DNA from: Polytrichum commune
Lineage: Eukaryota; Streptophyta; Polytrichopsida; Polytrichales; Polytrichaceae
Assembly: GCA_950295325.1 (NCBI GenBank)
Contig: OX485805.1
Coordinates: forward strand, 27,081,501 to 27,145,500
Length of the DNA stretch: 64,000 bases
Direction of reading: 5' to 3'
Shown here: piece by piece, positions 1 through 11,224 of the stretch
How the letters are laid out: every line of letters begins with the position of its first letter
Position numbering within the stretch: position 1 is the first letter of the stretch
Position numbers and translations under genes: made by a program
Notes under the pieces: generated by a model
What the model saw: only the letters and a program-made list of their open reading frames with translations
What the model was told of the DNA's origin: nothing
Databases searched by the model: none

Positions 1-819
1 AGTGACACTAAACACCGTAAGCGGTGGGTGTAGTGTAAAGAGGCCCTTAGAAGACGGCCGTTCAAAATTCCTCCTAGAAAAGGCTACCAAGTACACAAAG
101 CTATTCAATAGTGGGTCCTTTCTTGGTAAGTCGTCCACTACGGAGGAGGTGTGAGAACTGACATGCCAGTTCTTCAATCCCGGAAACCTGTCATTTGCAA
201 TTATAAACACGGAAGTCGACTCTTTTTTAACTTCCCGGCTCGAATCATTTGAGCCCTAGCTAGTGGACGTGGCGAGAAGAAGCACGAACAAGCTAGTGGA
301 GCCTCTAAGTAAAGTAAAGTAAAGTAAAGTGAAGTGGAGGTACACTACACAGTCCGGGGTCAAAACAAGTTTCAACTTACGTTAGATTTCTAGTGGAAAA
401 TTAGTGTGGACCACGGTACTTGTTTTTCTAGGAGAGTAATGTGAGCGACTATTTTATTTAGTGTGGGCTAGTTTTATCCTATGACTCGTATTCAATGTGT
501 TGGTCGGAAGCGCACATGAAAACGTAGGGAGCCTTGGGTCTTGGACCCACGCTTATTCCACCTTGACTCCAAAAATAGTGTGGCCCATGTTAATCATTTC
601 CACGCTAATTTTCCCACCCAGTACCACCAGGCAACAACAGTCTTTCAAACTCCTGCAAGACTTATTCAAAATGCAGGATCACGTTATGATGCACTAGTGC
701 ATGGCTGGCAAGGGAAAATCAACCCTCCATAGGCCCAGCCAAATTGTCCTCCAAAAGGTGCAAATAATTTGGGGCATAGGGCCCGCTGTGGGCCAATGAG
801 ATGGGAAAACCAACCGCTA
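1..819. other. Non-coding, element end at the window edge
   Basis: Bases 7-36 run from CACTAAACACCGT to GGTGTAGTG and form a near-palindrome like the termini of the CACTA...TAGTG MITEs in this window, so an element is probably cut by the window start. An (AAAGT)n run lies at 308-336. Phrases such as AATTAGTGTGGACC (near 400) and TTAGTGTGGGC (near 460) resemble the internal TIR part of the second MITE subfamily. No gene is seen. Confidence 0.5.
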
Positions 820-1036
820 CACTATATATGATATTTAGTGTGACTTGCTATTTGGAATTACGCAATATTATATCTATGAACTGTACATCTCTTGTTTTGC
901 CAACAAATGTTAAACTGGTAGTTTGGACATTATAGAAAACTAACAACTTTACTTGGTAAAAAAATATTTCAACAGTAAAAAGATATAGCACCGTGCAACT
1001 CCAAATGGTAAGTCACACTAAATATCATATTTGGTG
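820..1036. mobile_element. Group A MITE, TA target duplication
   Basis: The element is 217 bp and flanked by TA (818-819 and 1037-1038). The left terminus is CACTATATATG then ATATTTAGTG; the right one is CACTAAATATC then ATATTTGGTG. The TIR continues inward for about 55 bp (TGACTTGCTATTTGGAATTACGCAAT). It has no coding capacity. The TA duplication points to a Tc1/mariner-type mobiliser, despite the CACTA-like first bases. Confidence 0.85.
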
Positions 1037-1044
1037 TAGTTACA

Positions 1045-1226
1045 TATGAATTGGTTGAGTTTGAGACTTTTGGATAGTGAGCGATCCTTTTAGAGGAGTT
1101 TAGAGAAGATGCCTCAACACAATAAAGAAAAAGAAAAAGAAACTGAAAGATGTCACCGTGGAAGAGGTTGGACTTGGAAACATTGGGATCTCGACAGATT
1201 ATGCCCAAAATTCTCCCCATAAACTG
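1045..1226 (-). mobile_element. hAT-like 220-bp family, degenerate reverse copy
   Basis: Read on the minus strand this matches the copies at 7112, 16290 and 61151: GGGGAGAATTTTGGGCATAA, then the shared phrases for GAGATCCCAATGTTTCCAAGTCCAACC and AAACTCCTCTAAAAGGATCG. It abuts the group A MITE at 820-1036. Its far end is eroded. Confidence 0.7.
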
Positions 1227-2030
1227 GGCCAAACTACCTAGGTCTAGTCGATTATAAGTGTAACTGCGAAGTGACAAGAGTATTTTGCCCTAGTATTGTC
1301 TTGCATACATGGCTAGGTATGGTTGGCTATTTGACCAGGATCAGGCTTTGGCTCGTTTTAGAGACCACTTTACATCAATAATTAATCACTTGCAGTTGGA
1401 CTCCACTTGAAGGGCGACTTACTAACACCATATGTGGTTGGTTCTAGTTGGCTACCAAACTTTGGCCCATTTCATAGATCGCCACTAAGTCTCGTCCCAC
1501 ATGGCAAAGCCAATATAATCTAGTAGCAGCTAGTCAACATGGACAATTGTGGTGCAATGTTTGCTACTAGGCCCAAGAACAAATGAAATGGTAGTTAAGT
1601 ACATCTGAAGGGTGCAATGGACACACATAACATTTCTGAGCCCCACGTTCCTCATCCTAGGCATGAGAATAATACATCCAAACACCGGGAATAAACATAC
1701 TCTCATTCTAACAAAACAAGGGCCTTAGTTTCAGTGCCACACCAAGGATCCATGGAACATGGCATTTATTTCATTTAGAAAGGGTGAAGGAGTATGAGCC
1801 TCAGCAATGTTATGCATGAGGTATGTGGGCCTATCGTGGGCACTTTGAATTCTATAGACAATTTTGACCCTTGGATGAGACAAGGAATTGTCTCATCCAA
1901 TTAGCTATTGCAGTTCACGAAGATTGCCGATTCAAGTTTGAACATCAACATTTCAAAGATACAAAAGTGGTAATGGGTCAAAGTGAACATTTAAAAAAAT
2001 AAAATAAAGTGAGTACACAACATCTCCCAA
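1227..2030. other. Non-coding stretch with one dispersed repeat
   Basis: No gene is visible. Bases 1826-1995 (GGGCACTTTGAATTC, then CTCATCCAATTA and CAAGTTT) resemble 9735-9890 in the same orientation, which marks a dispersed repeat of unknown class. Confidence 0.45.
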
Positions 2031-3600
2031 AGGTGTTCGCACCTGGACTGTAGAGCGGATTTTTTGGCTATAGTCTGAATGTAGGCTTTTTGAACCAAGT
2101 TTTTGGATAGATGGATGTTAAAATCGGACTATAGTCAGACGAAAGGACTTTTACAGTCGTTTTAGAAACCAAAAGACCTCGGGAAGAAGTTGTAACCGCC
2201 TGAGGGAGGAAGACGATAAGAGACTATCGACCAAGAAAGAAGGCAGGCCATTATCAAAGAGTGTATTCAGGCTATAGTCTAGAGTAGTCGCTGAGAAGCG
2301 AGAAATATGTAGGAATCGGCCAAATGCCGAGTGAACAACTTTGCTTCAACTCTGTGATAGAGTGAAGTTTGGATACTGTAATCAATTTGAAAGTAATTAA
2401 GTTATGTTGCGGAGTATACAAGGGTATGAAAACAATGTCAGGATGTGCATGAAATGATTGAAGCGAGTAAGAGAGTGAGAATGTAAGCGAGAGATGGAAG
2501 TCGCAGTGTGGTTGATGGAAATTAAGTAATTGATTGTGTGAAGAGGGAAGTAATGTGATAGAGAAAGCAGGAGTGAAAGTATCTTGGAATGTGAGGAGAC
2601 ACATCGAGGAAGGAATATACGAAAATAACAAAAGTCTGAGGAAACAAAGCGAAGATGAAATAAGCAATGAAAGGAAGAATACGATGTTGTAAGAGCGATA
2701 GGACTATAGTCAATCAGTGCACTACAGAAGAGGCAAGGACTGAGAGTAATGCGGAGAGACGACATTAATTAGCGTTATCGAAAACCAGGCACGATCAAAA
2801 TCTATGCAGAGAGAGAGAGAGAGAGATAATGTCGCAGAGTTGAACCTTAGCGTGAGTGTAGAGAGCCGCGAAAGACTATAGTCAGGACAATGAGGGTTAG
2901 CGATAAGCGAGAAAGGAAAGTGGAAGAGACAGAGAAGGAAACACGCAGGGATGCACAATGCTTTGGAAAAGTGAGGACAGACTCATCAATTAGGTTCAAT
3001 GTGGGCAAGAGTGTTGTTGAATGATGAGGATGCAGATAGGTTAACCTTGATATGATAGGAATGCAGGCTGAGAGAGAAAGTGGTCATTATTACTGAGCAT
3101 GTGAGATGACATTGCAATGTTAAGATAATGAGTTGAAGTAGAAGTGACTGAGATCACATAGTTGATTGGATGGAATAATACTTTGATACCTAAAGCTCAG
3201 AGCTAACGTGGAATATAGTCTTGTGTTGTTATTCTATCTTGGAATGTGCAGAGATTGCAAGCCAAATTGGAATGGAAAATGGTTCATGATTGAGATAAGT
3301 TCTTAAATGAAGATTAATGCGAATAAAACAATCAACTAATTCATTGTACGGAATGAGATAATTTGAGTTTGAATTGAAGATCTTGTGATGTTGTTTTATG
3401 GAAATCAAATGATACTAACCCCAATAGGATGAAAATCCATTGGATGACTATGGACCGGATACTCAAAGACAATAGACCAATGTTACGAAATTCATGAGAC
3501 TATAGACCAAAATTAATCACGACGGAAATAGGTCGAACCTTAGAGTGATAGTACCCACCTGAAAGATAGGACAGACAACACTCACTACCGAATCATCACA
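2030..3600. repeat. Purine-rich block with recurring GACTATAGTC palindrome
   Basis: The plus strand is strongly enriched in A and G across about 1.3 kb, so the minus strand shows only pyrimidine-biased spurious reading frames. The motif GACTATAGTC, or GGCTATAGTC, recurs near 2070, 2138, 2272, 2701 and 2874, with weaker forms near 3446 and 3503. An AG dinucleotide run lies at 2810-2826. Class unknown. Confidence 0.6.
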
Positions 3601-3719
3601 TAAGAACTAATAAAGAAGAGAAAGGATGGGATAAATTAAGAGGAAAGAGAGTCAAGAAGGAAAATTACCCTAAAATGTTATTGTGAACCTTAATCCAATG
3701 TGACATTAACCCTTATAGA

Positions 3720-4640
3720 CACTAGCTCAGTCTTCCTGGAGACCTTGTTCCCCGGGTTTGTTGTTTTTAAGTCATAGCAAAAAACTTACTACATGGACCG
3801 AGGATGGTCTTTATGTTTTGAGCACGTAGTCCAATCTCAATATGACACTCGTCTTTTTGGTATCCATTTCCTAATTACTAACCTTGGCCACCATATACCA
3901 CTCAAATTTAGGTGTTTGATTAGAAAGAGTGACCACATAAGACCCACATATGTTGGTTGATTGGATAAATGAGTCAAGATCTTCTCTAGGCCAAAAAAAG
4001 AGTGGGCTCCTTTGATTGTTTCACTATGTAAAATGATTACTCATTTAACATATCAAGTTACCATGGCATGAAAACTACGTCAAATATTGCCCCTTAATTG
4101 TAAGCACCATGCACGAAGTGTTCCCCCTATTGTGTTCCCTATTGAACCTAGAATGGCGTTTATATTATGAACACATAGTCCATATCTTTACAATGTCTAT
4201 TCTTAAATACCCACCTTGCCATATACCACTCGAATACGAGTGTCCAGTTAAGAAGGGTCAAGATTGGCACCACGTGGTTTTTTACAGTTGGGTTTTTCAT
4301 AGTTTTTTAATTAAAAAAAAACCTAATCATCCGAGGTCCAACAAATTCCGGTTTTATTCGGTTTTATTGCAAATAAATTGAGATTATAAGGCAGAGGGCC
4401 CAATGTCCATCAATGGCAGTGCCGATTGTCAAGTGCCAAATGCTGGAATAAAACCATGGTTTTAATCGCAGAAGTCAAGTTTTTTGCATTAAAACCAAAA
4501 AGCCAGTGCATTGGCCGGGAAAAAGTTGGGTTTTTCTCACCCTTTGAAGAAGGGTGACCACATGAGGCCCACGTACGTTCCGTTAGGTGATTGGATAAAT
4601 GAGACAAGATCTTGTGTAGGCCGGAAAGGAAGAAAGAGGG
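3720..4640. repeat. Two related repeat segments of an unclassified family
   Basis: The segments near 3800-4000 and 4130-4620 share ordered phrases: CACATAGTCCA or CGTAGTCCA, CTTTTTGGTATCC or its decayed form, CATATACCACTC, GTGTCC/GTTTG-ATTA, AGAGTGACCACATAAG and GATTGGATAAATGAG-CAAGATCTT. Related text occurs at 9890-10090, 30430-30520 and 47050-47312. The last is the best preserved and shows inverted ends, so these are probably decayed copies of that MITE or a longer relative. Confidence 0.55.
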
Positions 4641-5692
4641 AGGGAGGGGGTCACTTTGACTGTTTCACTTTGTAAAAGCTTGCTTTTAAAGACTTGGATA
4701 AGTTACTTGTGACCAGAATACGACGTCAGACATCCCCCTTTTAATGCACCGAGCTATCCATGAGGGGGCTCCACTGCACGATGCAAGGCTCAAAGCCAAC
4801 AAGCAAGGGCGGGCCTCTTTGTGGGGCCTCGTTATAAATTAAGTTTTTGGAATTTGGAATTTGGAATGTGTCTACACGCCGCCAATCCTCCTAGAAGTGA
4901 GGAGTCCACACCCATTATCCCAATGAAATGCGTGCTAACTATTTGGAGTTGCGTGGTGCTACAACTATTTATCGAGAATGTAATCATTTACCAAGCAAAG
5001 TCAGTTACGTTCTATAATGTCCAAACAATCTATTGAGCTTTCGTTTGTAGAACAATTGAACTCCTGAGTAAGATGTTATTGCGCTGCGTAATTTCGAATG
5101 GTACGGACCTTGCACAACTGCCAAAATAACTGTAGTTAACTAGATTTTCCTTTTCAATACATTTTAGGGAACAACTATAGTTTGCTAGGAAGAATTCCAT
5201 ACGACTATGGTTGATGGTTGATGGTAGGAATGAGTTTGATCGGTAAGTGTGAATGCAAAAAATAACTAGATTGGAGGTGAAGTAGCTGATTACGAACAAG
5301 GGTGGATAGACGAATAGTGTGGGTTGATCGAGTGTTGGTGCAAGAGGAGGATGACTTGGTTGAGTTGGGGTCAGTTTTCATGTAGACCGCTCACCCATCA
5401 AATTCTAATGAAAATGTAGATTTAACCTGATGGAATGTACATTTCCATGAGTGCACAATACATAGTTTATGGTATATGATGTCGCTTATCATTCAAAACT
5501 ACACCGTGTTATAACCTTGTACCATGATTGAAAGATGAAGGTATGAATCTCCCAATATAATAAATGTCTTTTCCTTTCACTTTGATGGGAATCAGTTTCC
5601 AATCTTGTAATGCAAACTCCCCGAAAATTGATTCAAAACTGTGGACCTCTAGTTTTGAGATTATGAATAATAATATGATGTAATTCTTTAGG
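4640..5692. other. Non-coding stretch
   Basis: No gene is recognised. Bases 5365-5410 (TTTTCATGTAGACCGCTCACC) match the TIR of the foldback at 14503-14767 and mark a decayed copy end. The remainder gives only short spurious frames. Confidence 0.4.
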
Positions 5693-5713
5693 GTTTAGGG
5701 TTTAGGGTTTAAG
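5693..5713 (+). repeat. Interstitial plant telomere repeat, TTTAGGG about x3
   Basis: Three contiguous copies of the Arabidopsis-type telomere heptamer are present, far too few for a telomere. Such telo-boxes occur in plant promoters and at old break-repair sites. No gene adjoins it, so I treat it as an interstitial repeat. It supports a plant origin. Confidence 0.8.
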
Positions 5714-5749
5714 ATACTTTACCAGTGCATCACAAAAAAGCAAAAAACA

Positions 5750-5779
5750 CAAGAAGAAGAAGAAGAAGAAGAAGAAGAT
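5750..5779. repeat. (AAG)n microsatellite
   Basis: An uninterrupted AAG run of about nine units begins shortly after the TTTAGGG array. Confidence 0.9.
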
Positions 5780-6495
5780 CTTCCCATTGCACTTAACATT
5801 ACATAACTCCTTGGTTGCATTCTATGGAACCATGTATCACATGAGCATAGTTCTTCTTTCATTATGAGATCCCTCGTTTATGGGGAGCATTTAGGTTGTG
5901 TAATGTGAACTTTTCGACAAGCAACTATAAATTATCAAAGTTTTTAATCGCAACTTCTTCCTTGGAAAAGAAACCATTATGTAGTTGCGTAGTGATGATA
6001 TGCACTACCTTCAATTCCCACTATTTGTTGTTCTTTCTTTTAATTTTTTTTAAAATTAAGTATGAGATGCACAACATGCTTGTTGAAAAATATCAATAAT
6101 TTTTTGACTCCATTTGAGTGGGACCCCTCTCCAAACGGCTCATTGCGGAAATAAATGTCCACGCCGGCATTTAGGAGCAAAAGCTCCATATGACTTCTGA
6201 AGGTCCAAAATGGCCCTCTCTGACCATTAAGGGTTAACTTCGATTGCATGACATATACTTGCATCCCAAGTGCATATTCTCACCAACGAACTGTAAATCG
6301 GGAATGAATTGTGGCATATAACATGCTAAATTTAAGTAGGAGGCTTAAGAAGGGTGAGGTTGCAAGTTGTAGTAGGCTTAGTTTGCATGTGACAACTAAG
6401 ACCACATTCTTAAGCAATGTGCGTTCGTTCATGTGGGCCCTGAGAATATACTAGCCCCCTTCATGTTGATTTTGCACTAGCTGCAACATTCATAG
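5780..6495. other. Non-coding stretch
   Basis: No supported gene, RNA or complete element was seen. Confidence 0.4.
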
Positions 6496-6695
6496 GATCC
6501 GAGATGACCTTAAACTATTGGATGATGGTGGAGAGATACCCAAATCTCAAGGAAGAGGTTGGCGGTTCGAATCCCGGCTGTGAAATATCCTCTCTACTTG
6601 ACGGAAATCTTGCTAGGTGGTCAACTGCCTCCTGTGCTTTGGAATTGGCCTATCGGCCTTCTGTCTCAAACAAAATTTTAAAAAAATAATTTAAA
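6496..6695 (+). mobile_element. tRNA-derived SINE, copy 1
   Basis: A perfect pol III B box, GGTTCGAATCC, lies at 6564-6574. An A-box-like TGGTGGAGAG lies about 35 bp upstream (from 6527), the spacing expected of a tRNA-derived head. The body carries CTCTCTACTTGACGGAAAT and ends in an A-rich tail near 6670-6695. A weak short repeat (TCATAG) flanks it. The copy at 30871 shares head, body and A-rich tail, which separates a SINE from a lone tRNA pseudogene. Confidence 0.8.
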
Positions 6696-6887
6696 ATCAT
6701 AGTTATAATCTTGGGGCCTACATGAACAAACACACACTGCTTGATAATTGTTATGAAGTTTATGTAGGTGTTTCACATCTCCCCAAGTTTGATTACGTAA
6801 ACGATAGTCTATTACTCACCTTTATGAGGTGTGGTCCCTTCCTTTCCTTTCTTTTCATGAAAGGTCTGGCTTGGCATAATAACACTA

Positions 6888-7100
6888 CACCATTTATGGT
6901 ATTTAGTGTCACTTACTATCCGGAGCTACGTTTTCCTATAACGTTTTCCTATAGATCTCACTTTTTACCAATAGAGGCAAAATTAGTTGTTTGGACACTA
7001 CAAACCATTAATATCTTTACTTGGTAAAAATTTACAGATGCTACAAAATGTTGTAGCAATGAGTAACTTTGAATAGTACATGACACTAAATAGCATAGAG
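6888..7100. mobile_element. Group A MITE, eroded right end
   Basis: The left terminus CACCATTTATGG then TATTTAGTG follows TA and continues TCACTTACTATCCGGAG. The right side keeps AACTTTGAATAGTACATGAC and ACTAAATA, then departs from the consensus. The hAT-like copy at 7112 begins directly after it. Confidence 0.75.
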
Positions 7101-7111
7101 ATTGCAAGGAA

Positions 7112-7330
7112 ATGGTGTCCGGGGAGACTTTTGGGCATAACCAGTCGAGATCCTAGTGTTTCCAAGTCGAACCGGTTGCATGTTCCGATTTTCTTTATTA
7201 GTATGAGGTATATTCCATAAATTCCTCTAAAGTGATCGGTAGTCTTCTTGAATTCTTGAACTTGGACCGGTTATTTCTCAAACTCAACCGGTTTATCTGT
7301 TACTTAGCGGCCAGTTCTCCATGGCCATTG
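7112..7330 (+). mobile_element. hAT-like 220-bp non-autonomous element
   Basis: The ends are ATGGTGTCCGGGGAGA and TTCTCCATGGCCATTG, an imperfect TIR. The body shares GAGATCCTAGTGTTTCCAAG, CATAAATTCCTCTAAAGTGA and the repeated ACCGGTT motifs with 16290 and 61151. The flanking 8-mers agree only partly, so the hAT assignment rests mainly on the better copy at 61151. Confidence 0.65.
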
Positions 7331-7353
7331 CATGGGAATTATCTGGATAATAA

Positions 7354-7856
7354 GGGCCACTTCACACACGAGCCAAGAGCCATGACCATGAAATTGTGAG
7401 AGCCCAAAAGAAAGTGTGCAAAGGCCGTCCCAAGACACCTCCAAAATCATGGAGTGTGGTCACGGACCCTCAAGTGTAGTGTGAAGCCATATGTGACGGG
7501 GCCCTCAACCAAATGTTATTTCAATGAATTTCTATTCACACGGATCCTCAAACATGATAAAATATAATAAACCGACAGCTCTGAGCGTTCATAGCATCAT
7601 GGTCTCCCAGTGGTTTTGTGTTAGGCCTACCTCCAAGAGGCGGTTTTTGAAAATAGTCCAAGTGACCATGAAACACGACCCATTGGATGCCACGTAAGAT
7701 TCCATGTAGACTTTTACATCCATCTTGCATTCACGTACTCCGTCGGTCCCTCAAGCGTAGTGTGAAGCGAGCTTGGACCGGCTCCGCCATTTCCACCAAT
7801 GGGAGTGCTTGAAGTGTAATGGTCACGGGCTCTCAATCTCAAGTGTGAAGTGGCAC
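7354..7856. mobile_element. Tourist-like MITE (PIF/Harbinger type)
   Basis: The 503-bp element is flanked by TAA at 7351-7353 and 7857-7859. Its ends are GGGCCACTTCACAC and GTGTGAAGTGGCAC, an inverted pair with one mismatch. TAA/TTA duplications with GC-rich GGGCC ends are typical of Tourist elements. It contains no coding sequence; the apparent frame at 7548-7730 is inside it. Confidence 0.8.
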
Positions 7857-7863
7857 TAAAGTA

Positions 7864-8073
7864 CACTAAATATGATATTTAGTGTGACTTACTATTTGGA
7901 ACTACGCAATGCTATATCTATTTACTGTACATCTCATAATGTACCAACAAATGTTAAATAGGTAGTTTGGACATTGACAACTCTACTTGGTAGTAAAAAA
8001 ATAATTCAATAGTAAAAAGATATAGCACTATGTAAATCCAAATAGTAAGTCACACTAAATATCATATTTGGTG
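7864..8073. mobile_element. Group A MITE, best-preserved copy
   Basis: This 210-bp copy is flanked by TA (7862-7863, 8074-8075). The first 21 bases form a palindrome apart from the central base (CACTAAATAT, G, ATATTTAGTG). The right end repeats this with one change. Inward the TIR continues GTGACTTACTATTTGGAACT. It lies 7 bp after the Tourist element at 7354-7856. Confidence 0.9.
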
Positions 8074-8128
8074 TAGTGCATGGGCTTCACTGGCAAGGTT
8101 GGCAAGGCGGCTAGAGGTGAAGAATAAA

Positions 8129-8606
8129 GGGCGCTTCACACAATGGCCGAAGGTTGAGAGGCCATCGATTTTTACCATTCAAATTGCAAGAAACCAAGAC
8201 TTCGGCCTCTCGACCCTTCACACTAAGGCCAAAGTCCAAAAGCCATCGCAATTTAAAATGATTACTTCATGAAGAAGGCGACGGACTCTCAAAGGCAGTT
8301 TGGATTGGACGGGAATGGAAACCCAAAACATGGTCGAGAGGCCGTCATTTAAAAAATCAATCATTGACAAGATCTCGGCCGTTAGATTGGAGGGGTTATT
8401 TCGAGCAAAGAATAAAGTGGGATGCTCCCTTGGGCTTGAACTTTGGGCTTGGCCTTTGGAGACTTCACACTATGCCCGACCGAAGACTCCACTTATTATA
8501 TTTTATCAGCTATCTATTTTCAGCCCAATTCTTTGGACTTTCAACAAAGATTGACCACTCAATCCCACGGCCTCTCGACTTGGACGGCCATAGTGTGAAG
8601 CGGCCC
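8129..8606. mobile_element. Tourist-like MITE with GGGC-GCTTCACAC ends
   Basis: The ends GGGCGCTTCACACAATGGCC and its inverted partner GGCCATAGTGTGAAGCGGCCC bound a 478-bp segment. TAA follows the right end; TAAA precedes the left end, so the duplication is off by one base. The inner TIR carries GAGAGGCC/GGCCTCTC. The frames at 8300-8609 lie wholly inside it and are spurious. Confidence 0.75.
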
Positions 8607-8609
8607 TAA

Positions 8610-10129
8610 CTTAACTTATTTCATGGACAAGCAAGCACTCTTTGATTTACTCCACCTCCAATGCACGCACATTGAAAATGCCACCCACGTACCTTTAATT
8701 TACGCTTTGTTCACACTGCCGAGCTCCCCTGAATTCGTACTAAGTTATTGGTGTGGGTTACCAGTTTGCAGCACTAGACGCGTTTGAAACTTGGGCAACA
8801 GTCTTGTGACTGTCGGTGACAGAATCCACGGATCTACCTCGGTGGTAGAATCTAGAATTATTTTTTCCCGTGACACGAGATAATCCTCGTCGATGTAGGA
8901 CGTGCTGTCCTAGTTTGATATGGTTGAAATTGGGTTAACGTTGGATGGTGCCAAACTTGTCATTTTTACACGTCGGGTGTATCTACCTAACATTTATAGT
9001 ATTCTTTGTGAAGTTTTAAGATGTCTCTTGTTAACGATTGAAGGGGAATTCCAACACATCAAAGCGTGTCTTGTTTGGATTCCGTATGAGAAAGTTAGAA
9101 GGATTCATTCATATTCATATACTGGTATAGGATAAGGTCATCCAGATGGCATACAAGATCAAGAATGTTTGGCACTAAGCAACTTTACCACGTACTAATG
9201 GCAAGAAAGGGAGGAAAGGGATTGCATACACCCAAGAGCACGATAGCCTCCTCATTTCAATACTATTGTGTAATATAAACATCAAGATTTGCAAAGAGAC
9301 CAATGCACCAACCAACACCTCAAACAACGAAATATGAACATGTTATGCACCTGCAATATTCATGTGCCCAACACCAAAGCGACTGCAACAAACACAAACC
9401 CTAAGCACCTTGGACGCAACAACCACACACACACCATAGCACCCGAGTAACCCCCCCCGGTGCGCGCGCGACCATCACCAACAACCATAATTGATGATGG
9501 GGTATGGGATGTGGTGGGTGATGAGACGAATGATGAATAAATAAATAAATTAATAGTGGAAAGTTTTAAATGTTCTATATACATATAGTCTTTTGACTTC
9601 AATTGTGACATGCAATAGCTTGAGTATTTGTGCATAATGCATAAAACAATACCCATGTTCTATGTAAGTTATGTATGAAAAATTCATGATTATTACACCA
9701 TTGCACACCCACATGAATGGCTACAACCTTATTTGTGAGCACTTTGAGCTCCACATATAATTTCGACCATTGGGTCAAAATCCGAACTTATCTCATCCAA
9801 TTAAGGACTGCGAATCACGCAGAATGTCATTTCAAGTTTAAAATTGGAGTTGAGATGCAAATGTAATGGGAGATGAAAGTGAAGATTATCTTTTCAAGTG
9901 ACCACATAAGCCCTCGCAATTAGGATAACAATTGAACCTACAACAAGTAACATATTATAACCACATAGTCCAATTTCATCATAACACATATGTTTTTGGT
10001 GACCATTCTTAACTACAAACCTTGCCATATACACTACTGAAATAGTGTGGTCATAAACCACTTGATATCTCACTCTAAAATGGTGTCTACAATAAAGACA
10101 ACTCTCCACATGGACGAGAGTGGACTTAT
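8610..10129. other. Non-coding stretch with dispersed repeat fragments
   Basis: GGTGTGGGTTACCAGTTTGCAG near 8750 looks like a decayed end of the TTAGTGTGGG MITE subfamily. Bases 9735-9890 resemble 1826-1995. Bases 9890-10090 match the repeat family at 3800-4600. A short C8 tract lies near 9452 and an ATAA run near 9537. No gene is supported. Confidence 0.45.
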
Positions 10130-11060
10130 TCTAATGACCTCGTTTCACACATGAAGTGAGATTTACAATGGTAAAGTATCATGTTGGCATGTGTAAAATG
10201 ACCACTTGGGGTGTGATTTCTTGGCATGTGGTTTTCATGGGCCTCTAGGAGTGAGATCACATGTTTGATAAGTTTCCTAGCGTTTGCACATGTCATTTTC
10301 CACATGCACTATGTTTTGGGGACTTTTCCCACACTAAAGCACCTCCCATTTTCCTCGTTCGCTATGTGAAGTCTTCCACATGTGCGTTGTATTTGGTTAT
10401 AACTTGACATACATGAATTTGGTTTGGTTCTTCCCATTGTCTTTGTCATATGAAGCCCTTCACATGCTCCAAATGTGCAGATTCTTCACTTAAAATGATA
10501 GTCTACTTCTCATTTCATTCAATGGTTGTTCGCACATGCACGTTATTAAGGATTCCCGAAATGCCTTCCTCCCACATGAATGTGGCTACTTCACAGTCTT
10601 CATGTGGTTTTCTTCACATTGCCGTGTTGATTTCCAAAAGGACATGGCAATTTCCATGTGTCCTTCTTCGCATTGGTGAAGTGGATATTTCCACATGTGC
10701 CTTCACGTAGTTTGTTCCAAATTGGTGAAGTGTCCTCCACTAAGTTATCGATAGATAGATAGATAGATAGATATGCACTACTAGCATACGAGTCCTATGT
10801 AATTGTCCCAAATCGATGAAAGAACAATGCAAATCTATCACTATACTAGATTTATGAATTTTCCAATCACATAGGACAAGTTTTCAGTGACATAGATCAA
10901 TTGCCCAAGGCTCTAATCCCTGGCTAATGTATGTGGTTCAATCCAATATGATGTGGCTTACTTCACATTGTTGAAGTGTTTTCTTCACATGAATGTGGTT
11001 ATTATAAGGTCCACACATCTTATTACACTTACATTTTCACATGTGCTTGTGCAATGTCAT
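10130..11060. repeat. Degenerate repeat region rich in CACATG
   Basis: Variants of TCTTCACATG, CCACATGTG and CACATTG recur every 30-60 bp from 10130 to 10740 and again at 10930-11050. A (GATA)n run of about six units interrupts it at 10750-10773. The spacing is irregular, so this is a decayed satellite-like block rather than a clean array. The frame at 10450-10710 is a by-product. Confidence 0.5.
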
Positions 11061-11224
11061 TCTCTGGGCCTCTTTAGAATACTGACAACGGAGCGGGATA
11101 GTTAGAGTTCCTATCTTAGTGGTTGTGTGTGTTCAACTCCACATGGATTAATGTAAGGCTTGCAATACTACAATAGTTTGTATCCTTCCCAAGGTGCTTT
11201 GTACAAATGTATTTATTTAGAAAC

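Noticed and set aside
5693-5713. A chromosome end
   Set aside because: Only about three heptamers are present and unique sequence continues on both sides.
6564-6580. A tRNA gene at the GGTTCGAATCC motif
   Set aside because: No acceptor stem or anticodon arm can be formed around it; the shared body and A-rich tail with 30871-31040 indicate a SINE.
7864-8073. CACTA/EnSpm classification from the first five bases
   Set aside because: All copies with clear edges are flanked by TA rather than a 3-bp duplication, so a Tc1/mariner-type origin fits better.
8300-8609. Two overlapping plus-strand frames
   Set aside because: Both lie wholly inside a Tourist-like MITE.
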